Source: CAZNFR01 sp964572225
GTDB lineage: Bacteria; Bacteroidota; Bacteroidia; Bacteroidales; GCA-2748055
DNA: 64,000 nt
Assembly: GCA_964572225.1 (NCBI GenBank)
Contig: CAZNFR010000005.1
Coordinates: 1 to 64,000, forward strand
Reading direction: 5' to 3'
Shown: positions 18,631 through 27,919 of the stretch, in pieces
How the letters are laid out: each line of letters starts with the position of its first letter
Position numbering within the stretch: the first letter of the stretch is position 1
The notes under the pieces: generated by a model
Database searches by the model: none
Seen by the model: the letters and a program-made list of their open reading frames with translations, nothing else
Told to the model about the DNA's origin: nothing
Translations under genes and position numbers: made by a program

Positions 18631-18638
18631 CAAAATTA
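18631..18638 (-). promoter_or_regulatory. Predicted -7 element for the DUF1858-type gene
   Basis: The minus strand reads TAATTTTG, matching TAnnTTTG, 23 bases from the ATG. The same octamer occurs before the small Cys-rich gene at 27920-28138. Confidence 0.4.
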
Positions 18639-18670
18639 ATAATTTCCGGAGATTAAAAATCCCGATCGCC

Positions 18671-19225
18671 ATGCATAGAAAGAAAGCTTTGGATCTCTTA
18701 CACCAATATATCCAATCGGATAAAATGATCAGTCATTGCCTCAGCTCGGAAGCCGTTTTGCGTGCAGCAGCCAGAGAGCTCAACGAAGATGAGAATAAGT
18801 ACGGATTAGCCGGATTGCTGCATGATCTGGATGTTGAGATCACCGCCGGAGAACCGGAAAAACACGGACATAAAACCTTAGAGATCCTCAGGAAAGAAGG
18901 ACTGGATGAAGAGATCCTTGAAGCCATCGTGCTTCACAATGAAATGAACGGGTCGGGGGAGAGGACCTCCAGGTTTCATCATGTCCTGGCTGCAGGTGAA
19001 ACCATTACCGGGTTGATATTTGCAACTACCCTTGTTTATCCCGAGAAAAAGATTGAAAACGTAAAGTATAAGTCTATCCGGAAGCGAATGAAGGAAAAGG
19101 CTTTTGCAGCTTCGGTTGATCGCGACATTATTATGGAATGCGAAAAGGCGGGAATCCCCCTTGATGATTTTATCCGGATCTCCGTGGATGCCATGAAAGA
19201 AATATCTGATGATATAGGTCTGTGA
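18671..19225 (+). CDS. HD-domain (HDIG-type) protein
   Basis: This 184-residue protein carries a metal-dependent phosphohydrolase fold. Probable ligands are the His of MISHCLSSE, the paired His-Asp in AGLLHDLD, and later His residues in KHGHKT and VLHNEM. Small HDIG proteins of this length are common next to housekeeping genes in anaerobes; the substrate (nucleotide or other phosphate ester) is not known. ATG 18671 is chosen because the upstream extension (from 18614) is Lys/Arg-rich, lacks similarity and lies in the intergenic region. It converges on the T9SS plug gene with a 4-base gap. Confidence 0.82.
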   Translation: MHRKKALDLLHQYIQSDKMISHCLSSEAVLRAAARELNEDENKYGLAGLLHDLDVEITAGEPEKHGHKTLEILRKEGLDEEILEAIVLHNEMNGSGERTSRFHHVLAAGETITGLIFATTLVYPEKKIENVKYKSIRKRMKEKAFAASVDRDIIMECEKAGIPLDDFIRISVDAMKEISDDIGL

Positions 19226-19229
19226 AAGT

Positions 19230-20537
19230 TTAGTCCCTTCTCAGGGAGTTTGCAATCTGATACCCAACGATTCTTTCATATCGTGAGGTTGTACCGTAAA
19301 AATAAACCAGAATTATATAATCATTCTCCGTCTCATAATAATTACCTTCCACAAATCCCAGGTCTGCTTTTTCAGAACCGGTTGGGGCATAGGCGATCTG
19401 GTAATTATAGTACCCCTGCTTAAGAGTGAGGGTTAAATGATAAGTTTTGGACTCAAAATCATAAATCATACGATTTTTCTCATTCAACTGCCAGTTCGTG
19501 ATTCCGCCAAAAACGTAAAAATCACCATCTACAAGGGGTTCTGCCCAGGGAAGGTCAAAATAAACATTCACATAATCGGCATCTGTGTCGCTGTTCTTCT
19601 CTTCCTGTATTTCAATGAAAAACTTGCCGTTTAGATCATCTTCAAAAAAATAAGGCTTGTTATCCCTGGGTTCATCGGGAAAAAGCTGAACATGAAAACG
19701 ATCGTTTTCAAACTCAATATTTCGAATATAGGGGGATTTATACCTCATGCTTTTAATATCAAACCATCGGAATTCCCGCCCAGCCATAAATACATTTTCC
19801 ATTTGATAGTCGTAATCCATAACCCCGTTACGGTCGAACAAAGGTTTCAGATCGTCTATGGAATTGTCCCATCTTCCATTTTGGAGTATTCTCACCTTGA
19901 TGTCATTGAAAGGATCTTCAATTCTGAATGATCCATAACCAACCCGGAAGTTGATCTGGTGTCCTATATCCCTGTAAATAGACATCACGGGTCTTTGAAT
20001 GTTAACATCCACATTCATGATTTTTTCAGCTACCATGAACTTTTTGATCAGAACCAGGTCATTTTCATCAAAATTCTCATAGACAACCAGAGCATAGTTG
20101 CCCGAAATCCTGAATTTTACATCGGGGTTGGGGAGCTTCAGGGTATAATTTATATAACTTGTGTAGGTATTAAAAGAATACTCGTATTCTTCAATCTGGT
20201 TCTGGAGACTACCTTCGATGAATTCACTTTCCGGAAGCGGTGTGGGCTTCCATTCAGAATCACAATGAATAATTTTATAGTTATAGTTTCGGATTTCCTG
20301 ACTGAGATCATCGAACTTGAGTATGAGACCTGTTTCTCCCCTTAAGTCGATTATGGGATAACTTAAACGCCAGCCCTCCCTGAACAAAAGGACTGACCGA
20401 ATATTATCCTTAAATATATTTTCACTGAGAGTATCGCCGGGAAAGAATTGTGCCTTGATCCCACCAGAAGCCAGAAGAGAGATCAACATTGAAAGCAAGG
20501 GCAGGAAAACCGGTTTTTTTCGAACAGATTTTTTCAT
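19230..20537 (-). CDS. Type IX secretion system plug protein (DUF5103 family)
   Basis: The protein belongs to the family formerly called DUF5103. Its Flavobacterium johnsoniae member blocks ('plugs') the SprA translocon from the periplasmic side. It has a signal peptide (about 1-30), then beta-rich domains with conserved segments such as GWRLSYPII, HCDSEWKP, VYGSFRIEDP-like GYGSFRIEDP, and VFGGITNWQ near residue 340, where a carbohydrate-binding-like fold is expected. Length 435 is typical. It implies that the host has a T9SS, although sprA, porV and the gld/por core are not here. Its gene diverges from nqrA. Confidence 0.88.
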   Translation of the reverse strand: MKKSVRKKPVFLPLLSMLISLLASGGIKAQFFPGDTLSENIFKDNIRSVLLFREGWRLSYPIIDLRGETGLILKFDDLSQEIRNYNYKIIHCDSEWKPTPLPESEFIEGSLQNQIEEYEYSFNTYTSYINYTLKLPNPDVKFRISGNYALVVYENFDENDLVLIKKFMVAEKIMNVDVNIQRPVMSIYRDIGHQINFRVGYGSFRIEDPFNDIKVRILQNGRWDNSIDDLKPLFDRNGVMDYDYQMENVFMAGREFRWFDIKSMRYKSPYIRNIEFENDRFHVQLFPDEPRDNKPYFFEDDLNGKFFIEIQEEKNSDTDADYVNVYFDLPWAEPLVDGDFYVFGGITNWQLNEKNRMIYDFESKTYHLTLTLKQGYYNYQIAYAPTGSEKADLGFVEGNYYETENDYIILVYFYGTTSRYERIVGYQIANSLRRD

Positions 20538-20647
20538 TGATTGTTATTGATATAGCGTTATTTAAATAACAGAATGTCCCTATTTATGTTGTGGAACATT
20601 GGCTTAAAATTAACAAAAGCAGAAATATATATACTTTCATAAATCTA

Positions 20648-20655
20648 TATCTTTG
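20648..20655 (+). promoter_or_regulatory. Predicted distal -7 element for the nqr operon
   Basis: TATCTTTG matches TAnnTTTG and would give a leader of about 70 bases before nqrA. No clear -33 box was seen. Confidence 0.4.
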
Positions 20656-20697
20656 CAGATGCTCAATTAATTCATGTTCAAACTAAGTAAAAATCTG

Positions 20698-20705
20698 TAT
20701 TTTTG
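20698..20705 (+). promoter_or_regulatory. Predicted proximal -7 element for the nqr operon
   Basis: TATTTTTG matches TAnnTTTG and places transcription start about 23 bases before the nqrA ATG. With the distal box it suggests two promoters or one with a decoy. Confidence 0.45.
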
Positions 20706-20734
20706 CTTCAGTTTTTAAAATAACAATAAAAATT

Positions 20735-22087
20735 ATGCCGGAAACTATTAAGCTGAGGAAGGGTCTTGATATTAAGCTACAAGGAAAAGCGGATAAAATC
20801 TACATGAGAGCTGAAAGAGCAACCTCCTACGCTGTTAAACCTACCGACTTTCAGGGTATAATGCCCAAACTGGTTGCGAAACCCGGGGATGAGGTTAAGG
20901 TTGGATCGGTACTCTTTTTTGACAAGTACAATCCTGATGTAAAGTTTACCTCTCCTGTGTCGGGTAAAGTTAGTGCCATTAACAGAGGAGAGCGCAGGAA
21001 GATTCTTGAAGTCGTTGTAGAGCCGGATCCCCAGGATGATTTTATTGAGTACAAGGTTGGTGAACCTTTCTCCTTGGGCAGAGAGGAGATTATCCGTTTG
21101 TTACTTGAGAGTGGGATGTGGCCAACCATTCAGCAGCGTCCTTATGCTGTTATTGCCAATCCGGCAAAGAAACCCAAAGCGATATTTATTTCCGGTTTCG
21201 ATAGTTCCCCGCTTGCACCGGATGTTGATTTTCTGGTAAAAGATTTTGAAAAGGAGTTTCAAAAGGGAATTGATGTACTTTCCCGTTTGACCGAAGGTAA
21301 GATTCACCTCAGTCTTAATGCAGATTATCCTTCGTCAAAAACCTACAGCAGGGCTAAAGGAGTGGAATTGCATTATTTTAATGGGCCCCATCCCTCAGGA
21401 AATGTGGGGGTTCAGATTCATCATATTGACCCGGTGAACAAGGGAGAGTATGTATGGTATATTCGTCCCATGGATGTGATACGAACGGGAAAGTTTTTTA
21501 TGGACGGTAAAGTGGACAATTCTGCTTTTGTTGCCCTTACCGGATCAGAGGTGATAAAGCCGGTATATTACAAAATGATCAGGGGAGCCTGTATATCCAA
21601 TCTTATCCGGGATAATATTAAAGGGGATAACAACCGTTACATTACCGGCAATGTACTTACCGGCACTGCAATTTCCCGAAACGGCTACCTTGGGTTTTAC
21701 GATAATCAGATAACCGTAATTCCCGAAGGGGATCATTACGAGTTTCTGGGATGGGCAACCCCCGGGTTTAATGAATTCAGTACATCGAGAACCTTCTTTT
21801 CATGGTTGCAGCCTGATAAAGAGTACCGTCTCGATACGAATCTAAAGGGTGGTAAGCGCGCATTTGTCATGACGGGTCAATACGAGAAAGTTTTTCCGAT
21901 GAATATTTACCCGGTACAGCTCCTGAAATCAATCCTCGTGGAAGACATAGATATGATGGAGAAACTGGGTATTTATGAGGTTGCAGAGGAAGATATGGCA
22001 CTTTGTGAATTCGTTTGCACCAGTAAAACCGATGTGCAGCACATTTTAAGAACCGGTCTTGACCTTATGAAGAAGGAGACCGAATAG
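20735..22087 (+). CDS. nqrA: Na+-translocating NADH:quinone reductase subunit A
   Basis: NqrA is the peripheral subunit of Na+-NQR, the pump that couples NADH oxidation and quinone reduction to sodium export. The 450-residue protein starts with the family-typical KLRKGLDIKLQGKA and has VKPTDFQGIMPKLVAKPGDEV, a biotinyl/lipoyl-like barrel. VHPVGNPG-like motifs of other families are not required. It is first in an intact nqrABCDEF-apbE operon, with two -7-like boxes upstream. Confidence 0.96.
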   Translation: MPETIKLRKGLDIKLQGKADKIYMRAERATSYAVKPTDFQGIMPKLVAKPGDEVKVGSVLFFDKYNPDVKFTSPVSGKVSAINRGERRKILEVVVEPDPQDDFIEYKVGEPFSLGREEIIRLLLESGMWPTIQQRPYAVIANPAKKPKAIFISGFDSSPLAPDVDFLVKDFEKEFQKGIDVLSRLTEGKIHLSLNADYPSSKTYSRAKGVELHYFNGPHPSGNVGVQIHHIDPVNKGEYVWYIRPMDVIRTGKFFMDGKVDNSAFVALTGSEVIKPVYYKMIRGACISNLIRDNIKGDNNRYITGNVLTGTAISRNGYLGFYDNQITVIPEGDHYEFLGWATPGFNEFSTSRTFFSWLQPDKEYRLDTNLKGGKRAFVMTGQYEKVFPMNIYPVQLLKSILVEDIDMMEKLGIYEVAEEDMALCEFVCTSKTDVQHILRTGLDLMKKETE

Positions 22088-22137
22088 TTGGATGGCCCGT
22101 TCACGTTAAAAATAACAATGAAATTCAAATCTTTGTG

Positions 22138-23316
22138 ATGAAAGGATTAAGAAAATATATTGATAAGATCAAGCCTCAATTTGAAAAAGGGGGTCGCTTC
22201 GAAAAACTTCATTCTACTTTTGATGCATTCGAGACCTTCCTTTTTGTTCCGAATAAGGTAACCCGCAGGGGTACTCATATTCGTGACAAAATAGACATGA
22301 AAAGGACCATGTCCATGGTAGTTTTTGCAATGGTTCCGACCCTGTTATTCGGTATCTGGAATGCCGGCCATCAGCATTTTATAGCCATTGGAGAGAATGC
22401 GGATTTATGGACAAAGATGCTCTACGGACTCATCCGGATTCTTCCTATCATCGTTGTATCTTATGTTACCGGTCTGGCCTTGGAATTTATTTTTGCACAG
22501 ATCCGGGGGCATGAAGTAAACGAGGGTTTCCTGGTAAGCGGAATGTTGATCCCGCTTATTATGCCGGTTGATGTACCTTTATGGATGGTTGCCGTATCCA
22601 CTGCCTTTGCGGTGATAATTGGCAAGGAAGTATTCGGGGGAACCGGAATGAATATTTTAAATCCGGCTTTAACCGCCAGAGCCTTCCTGTTTTTTGCCTA
22701 TCCCAGCGAAATGTCGGGAGACCTCGTTTGGGTTTCCGGATTAAAATCGGGTGAAGGGATTCTGGATGCCTATTCCGGTGCCACCATACTCGGTCAGGCT
22801 GCTGTGGGTGGTGAAACTTTCACCAACGGCCTTGGCAATACCTACACCACAATGGATATGTTTATCGGAACCATTCCAGGTTCCATTGGAGAGACTTCAA
22901 CCCTTGCCATATTACTGGGCGCTTTTATCCTGATTTTTACAGGAGTGGGCAGTTGGAAAATAATTCTTTCAACCTTTGCCGGAGGAGCGGCCATGGGTAT
23001 TTTATTAAATGTTTTCGCCGTTAATCCCTTTATGCAGATCCCATTCTGGGAGCAACTGATCCTGGGTGGATTTGCTTTTGGTGCGGTCTACATGGCGACA
23101 GATCCCGTTACAGCGGCGCAAACCGAGAAAGGCAAATGGATCTATGGTTTCCTGATTGGATTCCTGGCAATATTAATAAGGGTGCTTAATCCTGCATATC
23201 CCGAAGGAGTGATGCTGGCCATCCTCCTTATGAATGTGTTTGCCCCTCTCATTGATCACTATGTGATAGAAGCCAATATTAAAAAACGACTTAAAAGAGT
23301 CAGAGTAACTGCATAA
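22138..23316 (+). CDS. nqrB: Na+-translocating NADH:quinone reductase subunit B
   Basis: NqrB is a core membrane subunit that carries covalent FMN and riboflavin and takes part in sodium translocation and quinone binding. The flavinylation site is Thr216 in DAYSGAT, matching the ApbE target pattern. About ten membrane segments are seen, with conserved GMLIPLIMP and NPALTARAF. An ATG at 22138 is preferred over the adjacent GTG (22135). Length is 392 residues. Confidence 0.96.
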   Translation: MKGLRKYIDKIKPQFEKGGRFEKLHSTFDAFETFLFVPNKVTRRGTHIRDKIDMKRTMSMVVFAMVPTLLFGIWNAGHQHFIAIGENADLWTKMLYGLIRILPIIVVSYVTGLALEFIFAQIRGHEVNEGFLVSGMLIPLIMPVDVPLWMVAVSTAFAVIIGKEVFGGTGMNILNPALTARAFLFFAYPSEMSGDLVWVSGLKSGEGILDAYSGATILGQAAVGGETFTNGLGNTYTTMDMFIGTIPGSIGETSTLAILLGAFILIFTGVGSWKIILSTFAGGAAMGILLNVFAVNPFMQIPFWEQLILGGFAFGAVYMATDPVTAAQTEKGKWIYGFLIGFLAILIRVLNPAYPEGVMLAILLMNVFAPLIDHYVIEANIKKRLKRVRVTA

Positions 23317-23327
23317 CCCAAAACATC

Positions 23328-24059
23328 ATGAAGAATTTCAGTAACCTCTACATTTTTATCTTTTCCTCAGCAATGGTTATCATAGTTGCAGCTCTGCTCT
23401 CCTTTGTTGCTGAAGAGCTCAAACCCCTGCAGGAAAGGAATGTTGAACTTGAAAAAAAGACGGATATTCTCAGATCTGTGAATATGACCGAAGGAATGGA
23501 TACAGTCCGCAACAGGGATATTTTCATTGAGGAAAGATTCTCCAACTTTATAAGCGAGAGCTTTGTATTGAATTCCGAAGGTGAGGTTCAGGAAGGCCTG
23601 GATGCATTTGAAATCACCAAGGACCTTAAGGCAGAAATTGACAAACCCGCAGAAGAAAGAAATCTTCCCGTTTTTGTTTTTGAAACCACCGAGAATGAAA
23701 AAAACTATATTATTCCTGTGCGGGGCAAAGGTCTGTGGGGACCCATATGGGGGTATGTGGCAATTAAGGAGGATCTTACCACCATTGCCGGTACGGTTTT
23801 CGATCATTCCAAAGAAACTCCGGGACTCGGTGCTGAGATTAACGAAGGTTGGTTCCAGGCCGAATTTGAAGGCAAAAAGATCTTTAACGAGCAGGGAGAA
23901 TTTACCAGTATCAAGGTCGTGAAGGGAGGAGCCGACCCGAATGATCCTCATAGTGTGGATGCTGTATCCGGAGGTACCATAACCAGTAACGGTCTTCAGG
24001 ATATGCTCGAAGATTGTCTGAGTCCTTATATCCCGTTTTTTAAACAACGAATGAATTAA
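23328..24059 (+). CDS. nqrC: Na+-translocating NADH:quinone reductase subunit C
   Basis: NqrC is anchored by one N-terminal membrane helix (about 7-27), with a periplasmic domain holding covalent FMN. The attachment residue is Thr217 in DAVSGGT, a slight variant (Gly for Ala) of the usual SGAT; ApbE enzymes tolerate this position in some families. GLWGPIWGYVA and KETPGLGAEI are also family-typical. Length 243, somewhat shorter than proteobacterial NqrC. Spacing to nqrB is 11 bases. Confidence 0.95.
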   Translation: MKNFSNLYIFIFSSAMVIIVAALLSFVAEELKPLQERNVELEKKTDILRSVNMTEGMDTVRNRDIFIEERFSNFISESFVLNSEGEVQEGLDAFEITKDLKAEIDKPAEERNLPVFVFETTENEKNYIIPVRGKGLWGPIWGYVAIKEDLTTIAGTVFDHSKETPGLGAEINEGWFQAEFEGKKIFNEQGEFTSIKVVKGGADPNDPHSVDAVSGGTITSNGLQDMLEDCLSPYIPFFKQRMN

Positions 24060-24070
24060 AGCAAAAGATT

Positions 24071-24715
24071 ATGAGTGAAAAGGAACCCTTATTCTCAACC
24101 AAGAATTTAAAACTGTTAAAGGAACCCCTTAACGATAACAATCCCATTACGGTTCAGGTATTGGGTATTTGTTCTGCACTTGCGATAACCGTGCAGCTTA
24201 AACCATCTGTGGTCATGGCAATATCGGTAGTTGCAGTAATGGGCGTTTCCAATGTTGTAATATCGTTGCTCAGAAAGATGATTCCTCCAAGAATCAGGAT
24301 AATCGTTCAATTAACCGTAATTGCCACTATGGTGATACTCGTCGATGAGATTCTGTCGGCTTTCGCCTACGATGTAAGCAAACAGCTTTCTGTTTTTGTC
24401 GGGTTGATCATAACAAACTGTATCATTATGGGACGACTTGAAGCATTTGCCATGGGTAACAAAGTCTGGCCTTCGTTTCTGGATGGGATCGGAAATGCTG
24501 CCGGATATGGCGTCATCCTGATTATAGTAGCATTTTTCAGGGAGCTGATGGGTGCCGGAACGCTCTGGGGTTACCAGGTGATGCCGGAAGCTTTTTATGA
24601 AGCCGGTTATGCCAACAACGGACTTATGATCCTGCCTCCTATGGCATTGGTTACGGTGGGAGTAATTATCTGGGTGCAAAGAAGCAGGAACAGGAAGCTC
24701 ATTGAAGAAAACTAA
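24071..24715 (+). CDS. nqrD: Na+-translocating NADH:quinone reductase subunit D
   Basis: NqrD is a six-helix membrane subunit. With NqrE it forms the site for an iron-sulfur centre inside the membrane. The two ligand cysteines are present: C34 in LGICSALA and C117 in TNCIIMGR. The protein has 214 residues and belongs to the Rnf/Nqr D-E family; it is placed as NqrD and not RnfE because the whole operon is nqr. Confidence 0.96.
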   Translation: MSEKEPLFSTKNLKLLKEPLNDNNPITVQVLGICSALAITVQLKPSVVMAISVVAVMGVSNVVISLLRKMIPPRIRIIVQLTVIATMVILVDEILSAFAYDVSKQLSVFVGLIITNCIIMGRLEAFAMGNKVWPSFLDGIGNAAGYGVILIIVAFFRELMGAGTLWGYQVMPEAFYEAGYANNGLMILPPMALVTVGVIIWVQRSRNRKLIEEN

Positions 24716-24730
24716 AAAAAAATCGCTAAA

Positions 24731-25348
24731 ATGGAAAACCTCGTTGACATATTTGTAAAGAGTATCTTCATAGACAATATGATCTTTGCCTACTTCCTGG
24801 GTATGTGTTCATACCTGGCAGTATCAAAGACCGTAAAGACATCGACCGGATTGGGCATTGCGGTCATCTTCGTCCTGGGCTTTACCGTGCCTATCGATTT
24901 TCTGTTGCAGGAATATGTTCTGAAACCCGGTGCACTAAGCTGGGTTAGTCCGCAATTCGAGGATGTTGACCTGAGCTTCCTCAGTTTTATTATGTTTATT
25001 GCAGTGATCGCCTCCATGGTTCAGCTTGTGGAAATGATTATCGAGAAATTTAGTCCGTCACTCTATTCCTCTTTGGGTATCTTTTTACCGCTGATTGCGG
25101 TAAACTGTGCCATATTGGGAGGTTCTCTCTTCATGCAGGAAAGGGAATATGCAAACATAGCCGAAGCTACTTCATTCGGGCTTGGTTCCGGTGTGGGTTG
25201 GTTCCTGGCAATTGTGGGAATTGCAGCGATAAGGGAGAAAATAAGATATTCCAACGTTCCCGCGCCCCTCAGAGGGCTCGGTATTACATTCATCATCACC
25301 GGACTGATGGGAATTGCATTTATGAGTTTCATGGGTATTAAACTTTAA
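24731..25348 (+). CDS. nqrE: Na+-translocating NADH:quinone reductase subunit E
   Basis: NqrE pairs with NqrD, an inverted-topology homologue. The ligand cysteines C26 (LGMCSYLAV) and C126 (VNCAILGG) are both kept, so the NqrD/E iron-sulfur site is complete. It has six predicted membrane helices and 205 residues. It lies 15 bases after nqrD and 16 before nqrF. Confidence 0.96.
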   Translation: MENLVDIFVKSIFIDNMIFAYFLGMCSYLAVSKTVKTSTGLGIAVIFVLGFTVPIDFLLQEYVLKPGALSWVSPQFEDVDLSFLSFIMFIAVIASMVQLVEMIIEKFSPSLYSSLGIFLPLIAVNCAILGGSLFMQEREYANIAEATSFGLGSGVGWFLAIVGIAAIREKIRYSNVPAPLRGLGITFIITGLMGIAFMSFMGIKL

Positions 25349-25364
25349 CTAGTAGTAAAAAGAT

Positions 25365-26618
25365 ATGGTATTTCTGACAACAGAATTAGGGGTAATCCTG
25401 GTAAGTATTGCGGTATTCCTCGGGGTAATTTTAACTCTTGTACTGGTGCTGCTTTATGCCAGAACTAAACTTACACCCCAGGGTGAAGTAGTCCTGAAAG
25501 TAAACGACCAGGAATTTGAAGTCCAGCCCGGATCCACGGTACTTTCCACTTTATCCAATCAGGGGATCTTCCTGCCATCGGCATGTGGTGGAGGTGGTAC
25601 CTGTGCTATGTGTAAATGCCAGGTTCTGGAAGGAGGTGGATCCATCCTTCCCACTGAAACAGGATTCTTTACAAGGAAAGAGCAGCAGGAAAACTGGAGG
25701 CTGGGCTGCCAGGTGAAAATCAGGGACAATATGGTTATTAAGGTTCCTGAAGAAGTGATGGGTATTAAAAAATGGGATTGTGAAGTAGTGTCGAACAGGA
25801 ATGTGGCCACCTTTATTAAGGAATTTGTTGTAAGGTTGCCGGAAGGAGAGACCCTGGATTTTCAATCGGGGGGGTATATTCAGATAGACGTTCCTAGGGT
25901 AGATGTGGATTTCAAGGATATGATGGTTGAGGAACAATTCAGGGATGAATGGGATAAGTTCAACATGTGGGACTTGAAAATGAAAAATTCGGAAGAAACT
26001 TTCCGGGCCTATTCCATGGCAAATCATCCGGCTGAAGGGAATATCGTGATGCTGAACATCAGGATAGCAACTCCCCCCTGGGATCGTTCCAAAGGTCAGT
26101 TTATGAAAGTAAATCCGGGTGTTTGCTCTTCTTATATATTTTCCCGTAAGCCAGGTGACAAAGTGACCATCTCGGGACCCTATGGAGAATTTTTCATTAA
26201 GGATACCGATAAGGAAATGGTCTACATTGGCGGGGGTGCAGGGATGGCTCCTCTCAGATCCCATATTTTTCACCTTTTTCACACCCTCAAAACCAATCGA
26301 AAGGTTTCTTACTGGTATGGAGCACGTTCCAAAAGAGAAATCTTTTATGAAGAACATTTCCGGAAGATCGAAAAGGAGTTTCCCAACTTTAAGTTTAATA
26401 TAGCCCTTTCTGAACCCTTGCCGGAGGATAACTGGAAGGGATATACCGGATTCATTCATCAGGTAGTGTACGAAGAATATCTCAGTAAACATGAAGAACC
26501 TGAGGAGGTTGAATTTTACCTCTGTGGCCCCCCGATGATGAACGAAGCTGTTATGAAAATGCTCTATGATCTGGGAGTACCTGATGAAATGGTTGATTTC
26601 GACGATTTTGGAGGTTAA
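25365..26618 (+). CDS. nqrF: Na+-translocating NADH:quinone reductase subunit F
   Basis: NqrF is the NADH-oxidising entry subunit. One N-terminal membrane helix (about 7-30) is followed by a plant-type 2Fe-2S domain with C74, C80, C83 and C115 (ACGGGGTCAMC and LGCQV). The ferredoxin-NADP reductase part has the FAD motif RAYSMANHP and the NADH motif YLCGPPMMN. It is the last nqr gene, followed 14 bases later by apbE. Length 417. Confidence 0.97.
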   Translation: MVFLTTELGVILVSIAVFLGVILTLVLVLLYARTKLTPQGEVVLKVNDQEFEVQPGSTVLSTLSNQGIFLPSACGGGGTCAMCKCQVLEGGGSILPTETGFFTRKEQQENWRLGCQVKIRDNMVIKVPEEVMGIKKWDCEVVSNRNVATFIKEFVVRLPEGETLDFQSGGYIQIDVPRVDVDFKDMMVEEQFRDEWDKFNMWDLKMKNSEETFRAYSMANHPAEGNIVMLNIRIATPPWDRSKGQFMKVNPGVCSSYIFSRKPGDKVTISGPYGEFFIKDTDKEMVYIGGGAGMAPLRSHIFHLFHTLKTNRKVSYWYGARSKREIFYEEHFRKIEKEFPNFKFNIALSEPLPEDNWKGYTGFIHQVVYEEYLSKHEEPEEVEFYLCGPPMMNEAVMKMLYDLGVPDEMVDFDDFGG

Positions 26619-26632
26619 AAAAAAATTAAAAT

Positions 26633-27667
26633 ATGAATATTTACAGATTTGCAGGATCTCTGATTGCGGGGATCCTGCTTTTATTTGCTTATTCCTGCGA
26701 ATCGGGAAAGGATTTGGTTTATTTAAAACTTTCCGGCTTTGCACAGGGAACAACCTACAATATCACGTATGGTGTAACCGACTCCCTTGATTATTCCCAG
26801 AGTATTGATTCTCTGTTGCGGGATTTTGACAATTCCATGTCCACCTATGAGGAAGGATCACTTATATCAAGGATAAACCGAAATGAGGAAGATAAGTTGG
26901 ATGACCGTTTTCTGAAGGTTTTGGAAGTTGCTGGGGAAGTTTATGAAGCCTCAGAGGGTGCCTTTGACCTTACGGTTATGCCCCTGGTAAATGCCTGGGG
27001 ATTTGGTCCCGGAAGAAGAATGGAGATGGAACCCAAGACCATAGACAGCTTATTGCAGTTTGTAGGCATGGACAAAATCCGGGTAGAGGGAGGCCGGCTT
27101 ATTAAAGACAAAGCAGGAATCAGTCTGGATGTTAATGCGATTGCTCAGGGATTGTCGGTTGATGAAGTAGCTTCTTTCCTGAAGTCAAAAAACATTTCTA
27201 ATTACATGGTCGAAATCGGAGGCGAGGTGAAAACCCTGGGACTGAATCCGAAAAAGCAAGTTTGGAAGATCGGAGTCGACAGACCTGAGTACGGTAATTA
27301 TCTGCCTGGTCAGAACCTTCAGGTTATTCTTGAACTAGAGGACAAAGCCCTCGCTACCAGTGGTAATTACCGTAAGTTTTACGAGCAGAACGGAGTGAAG
27401 TACTCTCACTCTATCGATCCTATAACCGGTTACCCTGTAATGTCTCAGTTGTTGAGTGTAACCATAATATCGGATGATTGCGTGGTAGCCGATGCATACG
27501 CGACCGCCTGTATGGTATCGGGATTGGAAAAGGCAAGGGAAATGATACAATCAACAGAAGGGGTGGAGGCTTATTTTATTTACAATGACGATAAAGGGGA
27601 ATACCTGACCGATTATACCAAAGGATTTTCAAAATATATCTATAAAGAAACAGGATCAGAGGACTAA
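26633..27667 (+). CDS. apbE: FAD:protein FMN transferase (ApbE), lipoprotein
   Basis: ApbE uses FAD to attach FMN to Thr in target proteins, here almost certainly NqrB and NqrC encoded upstream. The N-terminal signal ends at a probable lipidated Cys22 (AYSC), placing the enzyme on the periplasmic face. The family motifs GTTYNITY, GPGRR, DVNAIAQGLSVD and GGEVKTLG are present, as is the C-terminal Mg-binding region VADAYATACMV. The stop codon overlaps the convergent small Cys-rich gene by 4 bases. Confidence 0.95.
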   Translation: MNIYRFAGSLIAGILLLFAYSCESGKDLVYLKLSGFAQGTTYNITYGVTDSLDYSQSIDSLLRDFDNSMSTYEEGSLISRINRNEEDKLDDRFLKVLEVAGEVYEASEGAFDLTVMPLVNAWGFGPGRRMEMEPKTIDSLLQFVGMDKIRVEGGRLIKDKAGISLDVNAIAQGLSVDEVASFLKSKNISNYMVEIGGEVKTLGLNPKKQVWKIGVDRPEYGNYLPGQNLQVILELEDKALATSGNYRKFYEQNGVKYSHSIDPITGYPVMSQLLSVTIISDDCVVADAYATACMVSGLEKAREMIQSTEGVEAYFIYNDDKGEYLTDYTKGFSKYIYKETGSED

Positions 27668-27858
27668 ACCTGAGGTTTTTCTGCCTCACATGCGCCGGCT
27701 CCGCAACCGCATGTGATCCCCTGACTTTGAAGTTCCGGAGTTGAAGAAGCGCAACTGCTTCCCTTGAATTCGGCCTTACGGTCAAATAACATTTTTATCC
27801 CGATTCCAAGTAAACCGAGACTTAATAAAACTACAGCTAACAACAGCACTTTAAGCAT
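27664..27858 (-). CDS. Small single-span membrane protein with four cysteines, NqrM-like candidate
   Basis: This 64-residue protein has one N-terminal membrane helix (LLLAVVLLSLGLLGIGI), a short basic stretch, then a soluble tail with four cysteines arranged as SSC, TCGC and GAC. This resembles NqrM (DUF539), the small four-cysteine membrane protein needed for maturation of the NqrD/E iron centre in Vibrio. The same LGxGI and GITC elements occur in the neighbour at 27920-28138. ATG 27858 is preferred to 27876 because it starts directly at the helix. The overlap with apbE and the nqr context support the role, but it is inference. Confidence 0.6.
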   Translation of the reverse strand: MLKVLLLAVVLLSLGLLGIGIKMLFDRKAEFKGSSCASSTPELQSQGITCGCGAGACEAEKPQV

Positions 27859-27919
27859 AATTATCTCCTTTACCAATTAACATTTACGGACAGGATTGGT
27901 TCATTCTTCCAGGTCAGTA

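Noticed and set aside
25551..26753. Long (400-codon) open frame antisense to nqrF
   Set aside because: It is a shadow of nqrF, whose frame contains all catalytic motifs; the antisense product has no recognisable domain.
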